The notes below the pieces were generated by a model. It did not search any database. It had not been told where the DNA came from and saw only the letters and a program-made list of their open reading frames with translations. From an uncultured Oscillospiraceae bacterium (GTDB taxonomy: Bacteria > Bacillota > Clostridia > Oscillospirales > Oscillospiraceae): a stretch of 17,789 nt of DNA. The stretch covers positions 1 through 17,789 of the forward strand of contig CAAFEV010000216.1 in assembly GCA_900762005.1 (NCBI GenBank). The letters are read 5' to 3'. Position numbers and translations under genes: made by a program. Positions 1-8,692 of this stretch are shown here, in pieces. The first letter of the stretch is position 1. The number at the start of each line of letters is the position of its first letter.

Positions 1-34
1 GAAAAAAATTCAGTATATTAATTAAATATTATAT

Positions 35-41
35 AAAGGAG
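35..41 (+). promoter_or_regulatory. Ribosome binding site of the S8 peptidase gene
   Basis: AAAGGAG lies 8 nt before the ATG at 50 and fixes that start. The DNA before it is very AT-rich and contains TATATT/TATTAT stretches that could be a -10, but the window starts too close upstream to recognise a -35. Confidence 0.8.
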
Positions 42-49
42 CGAACCAT

Positions 50-3000
50 ATGAAAAAAGCAAAGAAACTAGTCGCCTTGGTGCTGACCCTCGTGGTCGTG
101 CTCTCCTGCTTGACAGGCGTGAGCTTCGCAGAGGAGGAACCGGTCATCACGATTCAATCTGCGACTCCCACACACGAGATAACGGGCGACAAAAGCACAC
201 AGGCTGGGCAGGCCATTGCACCGCAGTATGCTGATGACGAGCTTGTCCGCGCAATTATTGTGCTGGAGGGTGACGCCGTTGCGGCGGCTTCCGATTCCGA
301 ACGCACCGCAACAAAGCGCAAATTACAGGATCAGCACGTCCGTATGCGCAGTGCTATAAAATCAGCGCAAATCAGTTTCACGAAGCTTTTTGACTATACG
401 AGCGTGCTCAACGGCATGGCGATTGAGGTTGCTTACGGTGACTTGGATAAAATTGCAGCCCTGCCCGGCGTACAGCACGTTTACATATCAAATACTTATA
501 CAATTCCCAAAGATACAGTGCAAATGAGCAGCTCCAATGTGCTCACGGGTGTTGACATGGCACACAGTAGCTTCTACGACGGCTCCGGCATTGTGATTGC
601 CGTTTTGGATAGCGGCATTACCCCGACTCATGAGGCTTTTCAGGTTTATCCGGGAATGCTGGCACAGGCAGCAATCTCGCAGTCGAAGGCAGAAGAGCGC
701 ATCTCCACCCTCGGCCACGGCACCTATCTTTCTCAGAAGATCCCGTTCTCCTATGATTATGCGGACCAAGACAACGACGCAACTGATGACGGCAAGGGCA
801 CCGGCGGGCACGGCACCCACGTTTCGGGTACCGCAGTCGGTTATGCGCTTGACGAGGACAATGCGGTGACCTTCAGCGGTGCCGCTCCCGACGCGCAGCT
901 TCTGGCAATGAAGGTGTTCAGCTCAAGCAACTCCACCACCTCCTCCGACATCTATTTTGCGGCGCTTGAGGACGCCTATGCACTGGGTGCCGATATTGTG
1001 AATATGTCTCTCGGTGCCCCGAACGGCTTTACCTATGACAGCAGCCTGGAAACCGAGCTGTTCGGAAACGTCTTTGAAACGCTGGAAAACGCAGGCATCC
1101 TCTGCGTCACCTCCGCCGGAAACCGCGGTTCGCAGGCTGACTATGCCAACAGTTGGAACGGCACGGGCAATGTGCTGTCCTCCTACACCGAATACGGCAC
1201 GCTCGGCTCTCCCTCTACTTATGATGGGAACACCTCCGTTGCTTCCGCTGAAAATGCGGAATATCCCGCCTATATCGCAACGGTCGGCGAAGAACAAATC
1301 GCTTACAACGACTCGACAGAGGACAACGCCTTTGCCGCCGCAATGGGCGGGAAAACCTATGATTATGTCATGGTGCCAAACCTCGGTGAGACGGCAGACT
1401 ACGAGGGCATTGACGTCACGGGCAAGGTTGCCGTTATCTCTCGCGGCGACATCAACTTCGAGGATAAGGTGAATAACGCCGCTGCAGCCGGTGCGGTTGC
1501 CGCCATTATTTACAACAACACCGAAGGCTCCATCGGTATGCAGATTACGGCCTATGCCGTACCCGCTGTTTCCGTTACACAGGCGGCAGGCGAAATCTTT
1601 GCCGAGGGCAACGGCAGTGTGAGCTTTTCCGTTGACCGCATTGTGATTGATAACCCTGACAGCGGCACGATATCTGTTTTCAGCAGCTGGGGTGCAACCA
1701 ACGACTTGACCCTAAAGCCCACCATTACCGGCATCGGCGGCATGGTCAATTCTGCGGCCTACCAGAGCACGGACAACTATGTTGTGATGTCCGGCACCTC
1801 GATGGCGACGCCCGACGTTGCCGGCTGCTATGCTTCGCTGATAGAGGCACTGAAAAACAGCTTCTTGCTGACGTTCGCCGGGAAGGACGAGGCAATGAAG
1901 AAAGCCATGACCGAGCCGCTTGCCCAGAGCACGGCGCAGATTATGCTTGACGCGGACGGCATTCCCTACAGCCCGAGACAGCAGGGTGCCGGTCTGATTA
2001 ACATTAACAACGCGACCCTCTCGGCTTCCTATATTGAAGACCCGATTTGCAGTCTGGGCGACAATCAGGACGGCGTCTTTAACATCACCTTCACCCTGAG
2101 CAATTACAGCATGCGCGAGCTGCAGTATGATATCAGCGTGGATGTGCTTGCCGATGTGATTGAAGAAGTCGGTTATCCCGATTCAAGCATGTTCTGGATA
2201 ACAAATTACCACTATTACAATACCCTGACCAGCCGCAAGCTTGTTGAGGGCGTGGACTACACCCTGAGCACTGCCTACGACAACAATGCCGTCAAGACGA
2301 GCGGCACCACGGAGGTTACCGTCACAATCACCCTGAGCGCGGAATGCAAGGCGGCTATGGACAAGGTAAGCCCCAACGGCTCCTATGTGGAGGGCTATGT
2401 CCATCTGGCACCGCACACCCCCGACGGCACGATGACCTTTACCCCGATTCATGCAACCTACATGGGCTACTACGGCGATTGGGAGTCCGGTGATATTCAG
2501 GAAAGTGCTGACTGGCGCAGAATTGTTGATATCGAATACGATTTGCACACCTACCCCGTCGGCGACGGTACCGACAACACCCTTTCCGATTACGGCAAAA
2601 CCTATTTGGATGTCTGCAAGGACTATGACCTTGAAATCACCACCGATGTCAGTGCCGCGATTTTGTTCGGTCTGAGCTTCCCGCAGAACTACTCCGCCTA
2701 TGCCGGCGACAATATGCTCGACCATGTCTGGGGCTACAACGACAACCGCATTGCGCTCACCAACAGTGCTGCGGACAACTCCCCCTTCTGCACGATGCTC
2801 ATCTCCTCCCCGCAGACCCTGCGTAATGCCCGCCGCATCATCATGGTGGTCTCCGACGCAACAACCGGAGAGGTCTACTACACAGAGGAAAAAGAGTACG
2901 TTCCCAAGTCCTCCTACGATACCGACGCGCAGTATTGGAAGAGCTTCTCCACCTTTGGTTATGACGGCAACGATGCAAACGGTGCACCGCTGCCCAACAA

Positions 3001-5692
3001 CACCAAGCTCAGCATTGATTATTACGCAGAGCTGGCTTACGGCGAGGACACACTCAGCCAAATCGCGACTGCGGATTTGAAGGCGCAGGCGAAGGATTAT
3101 CTGGTCTGGAACTATCCGTGCACGATTGACAACACCATGCCCGTCATTGACGAGACCACCGCAAGCTACAACAGCGAAACCGGCGCGCTGACGCTGAACA
3201 TCACTGATAACCAGTATCTGGCATCTGTCAAAGCCTATGACGGCGACGGCAATCTGCTTGACAGTAAGTGCTTTTCCGACAACGCTGCCGGCAAAACCAG
3301 CACCGTTATGATGAACATCGGCGCAGGTCTCACCAGCGTCAATATCGCTGCGCTTGACTACGCTACCAATATGAACTACTCCCGTGTGCAGCTTGTCACC
3401 GGCCCGGCGGCAGTGCGTTTCCATTTGCCCGAGGGCATCAGTCTGAACGGTGCGTCTGTGCTTGACACCACCATCGGCTCCTTTGTAAATCTGCCTATGC
3501 CGCTCGGCACAATCGATGGTTATACCTTCGTCGGCTGGGCAGCTGAGGAATATCCCACGGCGACTGACAAGGAAGATATTGGCTTGGTTTACAAACCCTA
3601 CGCCTATTATGAGGTTGTCGGCGATATGGACTTCTATGCCCTGTATGAAAAGGTTGAGGGCGAGGTTCCCGCGACAGAGGCACTGCGCCGGGTTACCGTG
3701 GACAGCGGCTATTGGGAGGGAACATTTGCCATAGAGGGCAATGTTATCGATACCGGAAGCATCGACGAATATCTGCTGAATGCCGACACCACCGCGCTGA
3801 ACTGCAAGGAAAGCGGCGTGACGACAGATGCGAGCGGCATGACCTATCTCTACGGTGCGCCGGAGGATGCCATCTTCACCTTTACCGAAACTGACCCGAG
3901 TATGCTGGAATATACGATTCGCTCCAACAGCACCGGCAAGTACCTTGCCATGGACGCCACCGCTCCGAACGGACTTGCTATGCTGGACAACGGCGATTCG
4001 GACGCTGCACGCTGGAGAGTCGGCTGTGCGCAGACCTTCCAGGTTTTCTGGATTCGCAATAAGACCGACGATACCAAAATGCTGGTGTTTGACAACGCCG
4101 ATTGCAGCTTCAAGGTAATCACCGGCGGCTTGTATGAAATTGCGATGACCGGCGGCAAAATGAACCTCTGCCTGTTTGGCACCTCTCTGCTGTATTCCTA
4201 CACCACCGCGCCCGAGCTTCCCGATACCATTGCCGACGCTTTGGCTGCCGACGCCGGTGAAAGCTTCAAGGTCAAGGGCGTCGTCACGATGGTAGACGGC
4301 AAAAACGTCTATATGCAGGATGCCACCGGCGGTATTTGCGCTTACTTTACTGCGGTTCCCGCCGTCGCCCTGGGTGACACCCTTGTTGTTTCCGGTATCC
4401 GCGCAACCTATAACGGTTTGCCCGTGCTGACCGACGCGGTAATAACGACATCTTCCTCCGGCATGCGCCTGACTGCTAAGGAAACAACCATTGCCGCGCT
4501 GACAAGTGCGGATGTGTGCACCTATGTGAGCCTCAGCGGCTTGATTATTACGGACATTTTTGACAACAACGGAGCTTACGCAAAGCCCAATATCACCGTA
4601 ACAGATGGCACGAATACGATTCAGCTTTACAAGGCGGTTGTCGGCGGCGAAATCGCCGTGGGCGACATTCTGACCGTAAAGGCCGCTGTCGGCTGCTACA
4701 ACGGCACGCTGCAGCTGCGTAATACCGCAGAAGCTGAAATCACAAAGACCGGCGTGCATGAGCATAGCTGGAACGACGGCGAAGCGACTACCCCCGCCAC
4801 CTGCACCGAAGCGGGCGTGAAAACCTTTACCTGCACCGTCTGCGGCGAGACAAAGACCGAGACAATCAATATGCTCGCGCATACGCCGGCGGTGGACTCC
4901 GCAGTTGCGGCGACCTGTACGGCAACCGGCTTAACCGAGGGCAGCCATTGCTCCGTCTGCAACACGGTGCTTGTTGCACAGAAAACCGTAGCGGCACTCG
5001 GCCATGCTTGGGACGAGGGCAAGGTGACTACCGATCCGACCGCCACCACAGAGGGCGTAAAGACCTACACCTGCACCGTTTGCGGTGAGACGAAAACCGA
5101 GACAATTCCCGCAACGGGCGGGGAAGAGCTCCCCTTTACCGATGTTGCTAAGGGCAAGTGGTACTATGAAGCGGTAAAATTTGCCTATGTCAATAAGCTC
5201 TTTGGCGGTACGACGGCGACATCCTTCACACCCGACGGCAACATGACCAGAGGAATGTTGGTCACTGTGCTGTGGCGTTTGGACGGCAAAACCGCACCCA
5301 AGGGGAGCAATGGATTTACCGATGTTGCCGCAGATAAGTATTACACCGAAGCGGTCACATGGGCGGCGGAGAATAAGATTGTCGGCGGTGTCGGCGACAA
5401 CAAATTCAATCCCGACGGCAACGTGACCCGCGAGCAGATTGCGGCAATCCTCTTCCGCTATGCTGCTTTCAAGGGCTGCGACACAAGCAAAACCGCCAAC
5501 TTGAGCGGCTTCCCCGACAGCGGCAAAATTTCTGCCTATGCAAAAGCTGCCCTCTCATGGGCAACTGCCGAGGGCTTAATCAACGGCACGAGCATCGGCG
5601 GAACCGCCTATTTAGACCCCCAGGGCAACGCCACCCGCGCCCAGGTTGCCACCATGATGATGCGCTACGTAAACAACATTGTAAACAAATAA
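50..5692 (+). CDS. Secreted S8 (subtilisin-like) serine peptidase with PA insert, C-terminal accessory domains and three SLH repeats
   Basis: A 1880-residue exported protease. Residues 1-27 form a signal peptide (basic MKKAKK, hydrophobic core, cleavage likely after SFA). An inhibitor-I9-like propeptide spans about 60-150. The S8 domain covers about 175-655, with Asp187 (AVLDSGI), His254 (GGHGTHVSG), oxyanion Asn358 (SAGNRG) and Ser584 (MSGTSMATP), so it should be active. A PA domain is inserted at about 405-525, as in the C5a-peptidase/lactocepin branch. Fn3-like beta domains follow to about 1115, then an InlB/Flg_new-type repeat (about 1120-1200), an unassigned segment (1210-1380), two OB-fold-like segments (1390-1565), three CxxC repeats (1570-1687) and three SLH motifs (about 1694-1879) that should bind secondary cell-wall polymer. 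ATG at 50 follows AAAGGAG with good spacing. It is monocistronic and convergent with the malQ operon. The domain calls after residue 660 are by eye; the protease assignment is firm. Confidence 0.93.
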   Translation: MKKAKKLVALVLTLVVVLSCLTGVSFAEEEPVITIQSATPTHEITGDKSTQAGQAIAPQYADDELVRAIIVLEGDAVAAASDSERTATKRKLQDQHVRMRSAIKSAQISFTKLFDYTSVLNGMAIEVAYGDLDKIAALPGVQHVYISNTYTIPKDTVQMSSSNVLTGVDMAHSSFYDGSGIVIAVLDSGITPTHEAFQVYPGMLAQAAISQSKAEERISTLGHGTYLSQKIPFSYDYADQDNDATDDGKGTGGHGTHVSGTAVGYALDEDNAVTFSGAAPDAQLLAMKVFSSSNSTTSSDIYFAALEDAYALGADIVNMSLGAPNGFTYDSSLETELFGNVFETLENAGILCVTSAGNRGSQADYANSWNGTGNVLSSYTEYGTLGSPSTYDGNTSVASAENAEYPAYIATVGEEQIAYNDSTEDNAFAAAMGGKTYDYVMVPNLGETADYEGIDVTGKVAVISRGDINFEDKVNNAAAAGAVAAIIYNNTEGSIGMQITAYAVPAVSVTQAAGEIFAEGNGSVSFSVDRIVIDNPDSGTISVFSSWGATNDLTLKPTITGIGGMVNSAAYQSTDNYVVMSGTSMATPDVAGCYASLIEALKNSFLLTFAGKDEAMKKAMTEPLAQSTAQIMLDADGIPYSPRQQGAGLININNATLSASYIEDPICSLGDNQDGVFNITFTLSNYSMRELQYDISVDVLADVIEEVGYPDSSMFWITNYHYYNTLTSRKLVEGVDYTLSTAYDNNAVKTSGTTEVTVTITLSAECKAAMDKVSPNGSYVEGYVHLAPHTPDGTMTFTPIHATYMGYYGDWESGDIQESADWRRIVDIEYDLHTYPVGDGTDNTLSDYGKTYLDVCKDYDLEITTDVSAAILFGLSFPQNYSAYAGDNMLDHVWGYNDNRIALTNSAADNSPFCTMLISSPQTLRNARRIIMVVSDATTGEVYYTEEKEYVPKSSYDTDAQYWKSFSTFGYDGNDANGAPLPNNTKLSIDYYAELAYGEDTLSQIATADLKAQAKDYLVWNYPCTIDNTMPVIDETTASYNSETGALTLNITDNQYLASVKAYDGDGNLLDSKCFSDNAAGKTSTVMMNIGAGLTSVNIAALDYATNMNYSRVQLVTGPAAVRFHLPEGISLNGASVLDTTIGSFVNLPMPLGTIDGYTFVGWAAEEYPTATDKEDIGLVYKPYAYYEVVGDMDFYALYEKVEGEVPATEALRRVTVDSGYWEGTFAIEGNVIDTGSIDEYLLNADTTALNCKESGVTTDASGMTYLYGAPEDAIFTFTETDPSMLEYTIRSNSTGKYLAMDATAPNGLAMLDNGDSDAARWRVGCAQTFQVFWIRNKTDDTKMLVFDNADCSFKVITGGLYEIAMTGGKMNLCLFGTSLLYSYTTAPELPDTIADALAADAGESFKVKGVVTMVDGKNVYMQDATGGICAYFTAVPAVALGDTLVVSGIRATYNGLPVLTDAVITTSSSGMRLTAKETTIAALTSADVCTYVSLSGLIITDIFDNNGAYAKPNITVTDGTNTIQLYKAVVGGEIAVGDILTVKAAVGCYNGTLQLRNTAEAEITKTGVHEHSWNDGEATTPATCTEAGVKTFTCTVCGETKTETINMLAHTPAVDSAVAATCTATGLTEGSHCSVCNTVLVAQKTVAALGHAWDEGKVTTDPTATTEGVKTYTCTVCGETKTETIPATGGEELPFTDVAKGKWYYEAVKFAYVNKLFGGTTATSFTPDGNMTRGMLVTVLWRLDGKTAPKGSNGFTDVAADKYYTEAVTWAAENKIVGGVGDNKFNPDGNVTREQIAAILFRYAAFKGCDTSKTANLSGFPDSGKISAYAKAALSWATAEGLINGTSIGGTAYLDPQGNATRAQVATMMMRYVNNIVNK
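4763..5107 (+). repeat. CxxC-type repeats within the S8 peptidase gene
   Basis: Two 105-bp units (4763-4867 and 5003-5107) encode near-identical segments that start HxW and end in TCTVCGETKTETI. A diverged middle unit (4880-5002) carries HCSVC. In the first unit a further Cys precedes the CxxC (ATCTEAG); in the last it is replaced by Ala (TATTEG). Such repeats occur in surface proteins of Clostridia. Their role is not known to me; metal binding or a spacer function are both conceivable. Confidence 0.75.
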
Positions 5693-5703
5693 ACCGACGG
5701 AAA

Positions 5704-5743
5704 CCCCGCGACGGCTCTCTCTGATGAGGGATCCGTCGCGGGG
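5704..5743. repeat. GC-rich hairpin just after the peptidase stop codon
   Basis: CCCCGCGACGG (5704-5714) and its exact complement CCGTCGCGGGG (5733-5743) form an 11-bp stem. The loop can pair further (CTCTC with GAGGG). An outer pair, GACGGAAA (5696-5703) with TTTCCGTC (5766-5773), could enclose it. No T run follows on the plus strand, so it is not a standard Rho-independent terminator. It may be an extragenic palindromic repeat or a transcript 3'-end stabiliser. Confidence 0.5.
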
Positions 5744-5917
5744 CAAGCCGCAGCTGAGGGGGGAATTTCCGTCCTCCTGCCGCAGTGAGCCTCTCTCTGT
5801 CTGCGGACAAATCGTCTTCTTCCTTTTTCGCGACCCTGCAAAGCAGCGCGCCAAGAAAACGGAAGGGGATGAAAAAAGCGCATTTCCCCGGAAAATACGC
5901 ATTGAATAGCCTAAAGA

Positions 5918-5964
5918 ACGCGGCGGAATGTGAGAACACAATCACTTTCCGCTGCGTTTTGGTT
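5918..5964 (+). terminator. Probable Rho-independent terminator for the peptidase transcript
   Basis: A 16-position stem (5918-5933 with 5942-5957) has one T-T mismatch and one G-T pair, an 8-nt loop GAACACAA, and is followed by TTTTGGTT on the plus strand. It lies about 226 nt after the peptidase stop, so the transcript would have a long 3' untranslated region. Confidence 0.5.
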
Positions 5965-5978
5965 CTGTCATAAATCTT

Positions 5979-6117
5979 GGGCGTGTTGCAAAATGAATTT
6001 TTTCGAAAAGCCGTTCTTGAAAAAGTTTAAAAACGAGCTGAAAACTGCAATTATTTGCGTTTTTCAGCTCGTTTTTATTTGGCTGTTTTTCAGAAAGACC
6101 GATTGTGCAACAGCCCC
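5979..6117. mobile_element. Candidate MITE-like palindromic element
   Basis: The ends GGGCGTGTTGCA (5979-5990) and, read on the opposite strand, GGGGCTGTTGCA (6117-6106) match at 10 of 12 positions. The two halves keep partial inverted similarity inward and converge on a perfect 16-bp stem (6029-6044/6061-6076). The ends resemble CTGTTGCAAA-type insertion-sequence termini such as those of the IS6 family, but there is no transposase and no clear target duplication. It may instead be only an elaborate terminator. Confidence 0.33.
6029..6076 (-). terminator. Bidirectional Rho-independent terminator after malQ
   Basis: AAAAACGAGCTGAAAA (6029-6044) pairs perfectly with TTTTCAGCTCGTTTTT (6061-6076). 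The stem is 16 bp, with a loop that can pair further (GCAA/TTGC). A five-base T run ends the stem on both strands, so it can stop transcription arriving from malQ (minus) and from the peptidase side (plus). It is about 60 nt downstream of the malQ stop. Confidence 0.65.
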
Positions 6118-6134
6118 TTTTTCTTCTGCCCCGA

Positions 6135-7619
6135 CTATTGCCACAAAGCCCGTTCATAGAGAACGGTCAGCTTGGCGATGGAGGCAGAGAGAGTCTCGGT
6201 CAGTGCGTCCGGAGGCAAACGCCAGCTCCAGTTGTCTGTGCTGACTGTGCCGGGTAAATTCATGCGGGAGTCCGCCCCAAGGTGCAGATAATCCTGCATC
6301 TGCGCGATAAACGTATCGGCGACGCTTGCCATGCCGAGCCGCAGAATTTGCCCGCAAAGCTCGCTTCTCTCATGCAGTCCGCAGTATTCCAACGCATAGG
6401 CCACGGTTGCCTCCGGCGCGTTTTCCACCCATTGCAGCAGGGTTTCATTGTCGTGGGTGCCGCTGTAGCAGATGCAGTTTCGCTCATAGCGGTGCGGCAG
6501 ATAATTGCTCGGCTCGCGCGAATCAAATGCAAATTCCAGCACCTTCATGCCCGGATAGCCGGAATGCTGTTGCAATTGAATAACCTCCGGCGTCAAAAAG
6601 CCCAAATCCTCTGCAATCAGCCTGAGCTGCGGGAAGCGGCTTTTCAGTGCGTTCAGGAAATCATAGCCGGGACCTGCGACCCATTGACCGCTGCGGGCGG
6701 TGGTATCGCCGTAGGGGATGCTCCAATAGCTTTCCAGCCCGCGGAAGTGATCCAGTCGTGTCACATCGAACAGCTTTGCAGCGGCGGCAATGCGCTCCAT
6801 CCACCAGCGGTAGTTATCCTCCCGCATTTTCACCCAATCGTAGAGCGGATTGCCCCAGAGCTGTCCGTCGGCGGCAAAGGCATCGGGCGGGCAGCCCGCG
6901 ACAGCCGTGGGAACACCCTGCCGGTCTAACTGAAACAGGGACGGATTTGCCCAAACGTCGCAGGAATCATAAGGCACATAAATCGGCAAATCGCCGATCA
7001 GCTCTATACCGAGCGAATGAATATAGGCGTGCAGCTTTTCCCACTGGCGGAAGAAAAGAAATTGCAGATAAGTGAAAAAGCCGACGTCCTCCGCAAGCAC
7101 AATCGAATAGGTATCAACCGCCCCCGCCCTGCGCAGAGAAATTTCCTCCGGCCAGGTGTCCCAGGAGCGCATACCGTTGCTGCGCTTAAGTGCCATATAG
7201 AGAGCATAGTCCTCGACCCACGGATTGTCTCTGCGGAAGTCGCGGACTGCGGCTTCGTCGGCATCTCTGCCGCGCAGATACGCCTTGTAAAGTAAATCAA
7301 AGCGCACACGGAATAAGAAGCCGTAATCCACGCGCCGTTCCGAAGCGGACCAGTCCACCGCATCGACCTCAGCCTGCGTGAGCAGGCCGTCGCGGATTAA
7401 AAAATCGAGGTCTATAAAATAGGGATTGCCCGCGCAGGTGCTGAAGCTTTGGTAAGGACTGTCACCGTAGCTGGTCGGTCCGATGGGCAAAATTTGCCAA
7501 TAGTGCTGCCCGGCGTCATGAAGAAAATCGGCAAAGTCATAAGCTGCCTTGCCCAGAGTGCCGATGCCGTAGGGGGAGGGCAGAGCGGCAATCGGAAGTA
7601 AAATACCGGAAGTTCTCAT
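6135..7619 (-). CDS. malQ: 4-alpha-glucanotransferase (amylomaltase, GH77)
   Basis: A cytoplasmic disproportionating enzyme that transfers 4-alpha-glucan segments between maltodextrins and releases glucose. At 494 residues it has the length of the short bacterial amylomaltases. GH77 landmarks are present: N-terminal RTSGILLPIAALPSPYGIG, the YGDSPYQ motif near 51-57, nucleophile Asp290 in TRLDHFRG, acid/base Glu337 in LIAEDLG, and the third acidic residue Asp390 in SGTHDN. The ATG at 7619 is preceded by GGAG about 11 nt upstream, a rather long spacing. It is the last gene of the sugar operon, 58 nt after the lacI-type gene, with a hairpin terminator downstream. Its presence is the main sequence-based reason to propose malto-oligosaccharides as the transported sugar. 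Family assignment is firm. Confidence 0.95.
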   Translation of the reverse strand: MRTSGILLPIAALPSPYGIGTLGKAAYDFADFLHDAGQHYWQILPIGPTSYGDSPYQSFSTCAGNPYFIDLDFLIRDGLLTQAEVDAVDWSASERRVDYGFLFRVRFDLLYKAYLRGRDADEAAVRDFRRDNPWVEDYALYMALKRSNGMRSWDTWPEEISLRRAGAVDTYSIVLAEDVGFFTYLQFLFFRQWEKLHAYIHSLGIELIGDLPIYVPYDSCDVWANPSLFQLDRQGVPTAVAGCPPDAFAADGQLWGNPLYDWVKMREDNYRWWMERIAAAAKLFDVTRLDHFRGLESYWSIPYGDTTARSGQWVAGPGYDFLNALKSRFPQLRLIAEDLGFLTPEVIQLQQHSGYPGMKVLEFAFDSREPSNYLPHRYERNCICYSGTHDNETLLQWVENAPEATVAYALEYCGLHERSELCGQILRLGMASVADTFIAQMQDYLHLGADSRMNLPGTVSTDNWSWRLPPDALTETLSASIAKLTVLYERALWQ

Positions 7620-7677
7620 GGTAATATGCGCTCCGTTTTTCGTAGTTGTTATGCTTTTAAATCACAGAAAGGAGAAA

Positions 7678-8688
7678 TTACCGCGCCGCATTCGGGGCGA
7701 CGCTTTCGTAAGCATCTAAGGTAAAGGGAACAATCTCGTGCTTTGCCGGGGTATGGTGCTCAATGCTATCAAGCAAAATACGGGCACTGCGCTCGGCAAG
7801 CTGCTCGGCGGACTGCCGGACGGTGGTCAGCTTTGGCAAGAAAAAACGACCGATGTGCAGCCCGTCAAAGCCGCAGACGGAGATATCCTCCGGCACGCGC
7901 AGTCCGCAATCATGCAGGGCGCGGATGGCACCGATCGCCATAACGTCCGACATGGCAAACACGGCGGTAACCGGCTTTGGCGCGGCGAGGATGCGCTGCA
8001 TTGCCTCATAGCCGCCTTGATAGGAGAAAAGCGCAATTTCACGCACGGTGTCCGCCTCTGTCAAGCCGTTGCGCCGCATGGCGTTGCGGCAGCCGACCAG
8101 ACGCATCCGCGAGGTGTCGGAGATAGCCGGGTCACCGCCGATGATGCCGAGAGCGTGATGTCCCTGCTGCAGCAGATAGGAGACGGCGCAGTCAGCGGCG
8201 GCAACGTCGTTGGTATAGACACTTGAGAGGTTTTCAAACAGCAGCTCGGAGGCGTTGTCGGTAATCAGAACGGCGGGAATCCGAATTTCGGAGAAGGCGG
8301 AACGGAAGTTTTTACAGTTGCCGCCGAGAAAGAGCAGTCCCTGGGGCTTTTTTTCGGCGCACAAGTGAACGGCGCGCAGCACCTCGTCCTGTGTTTCGTC
8401 AAAGTAATCGACAAGCAGCGTGTAGCTTGTCGTGGCAAAGCATAACTGCAGGTGCTCAATTACCGAGGCAAAGAGCTCGTTTTTTCTGCCCTTTACCAGA
8501 GCCAGAAGCCCTTCTTTTTTCTGCTGCTTCAGGTTTTTGGCGTTCTCATTGCGCTGAAAGCCGCTGCGGGCAATGACCTCGGTAACGGCGCGGCGTGCTT
8601 TTTCGCTGACGTTCGGGTGATTGTTTAGCACACGGGAGATTGTTCCGACGGAATAGCCCGTCTCCCGCGAAATGTCCTTGATGGTCAT
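7678..8688 (-). CDS. LacI/GalR-family transcriptional regulator
   Basis: A 336-residue DNA-binding regulator. The N-terminal LacI helix-turn-helix is clear (MTIKDISRETGYSVGTISRV, then LNNHPNVSEKAR). A hinge helix follows at about 48-56 (ENAKNL, where the family more often has ARSL), then a periplasmic-binding-protein-like effector domain with the family's TAVFAMSDVMAIGA and PEDISVCGFDG segments. ATG at 8688 lies 4 nt after the stop of the MalG-like gene; AAGGGA at the end of that gene supplies the ribosome binding site. It sits within the operon, between the transporter and malQ genes, so it probably regulates its own operon through the palindrome at 11883-11902. The effector (maltose, maltodextrin or another sugar) cannot be read from sequence. 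Confidence 0.93.
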   Translation of the reverse strand: MTIKDISRETGYSVGTISRVLNNHPNVSEKARRAVTEVIARSGFQRNENAKNLKQQKKEGLLALVKGRKNELFASVIEHLQLCFATTSYTLLVDYFDETQDEVLRAVHLCAEKKPQGLLFLGGNCKNFRSAFSEIRIPAVLITDNASELLFENLSSVYTNDVAAADCAVSYLLQQGHHALGIIGGDPAISDTSRMRLVGCRNAMRRNGLTEADTVREIALFSYQGGYEAMQRILAAPKPVTAVFAMSDVMAIGAIRALHDCGLRVPEDISVCGFDGLHIGRFFLPKLTTVRQSAEQLAERSARILLDSIEHHTPAKHEIVPFTLDAYESVAPNAAR

Positions 8689-8692
8689 AGCG

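Larger units (their letters stand above)
5693..6134. other. Convergent intergenic region, no gene recognised
   Basis: These 442 bases separate the stop codons of the peptidase (plus) and malQ (minus). Short ORFs exist on both strands, but none has a convincing ribosome binding site or recognisable protein. The region instead holds hairpins: 5704-5743 (GC-rich, 11-bp perfect arms), 5918-5957 followed by a T run on the plus strand, and a long palindrome centred near 6052. These are listed separately. Confidence 0.7.

Noticed and set aside
2183..4882. 899-codon open frame antisense to the peptidase gene
   Set aside because: It lies wholly within the confirmed coding strand, has no recognisable motif, and is explained by GC-biased third positions that remove stop codons from this antisense frame.
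5719..5730. CTGATGAG, the start of a hammerhead ribozyme core
   Set aside because: The required second core segment (CGAAA) and a matching stem III are not found nearby; the word is part of the loop of the 5704-5743 hairpin.
5580..5945. Minus-strand ORFs across the peptidase end and intergenic region
   Set aside because: They run through a strong hairpin and into the coding end of the peptidase gene, have no ribosome binding site and give arginine-rich non-protein-like translations.
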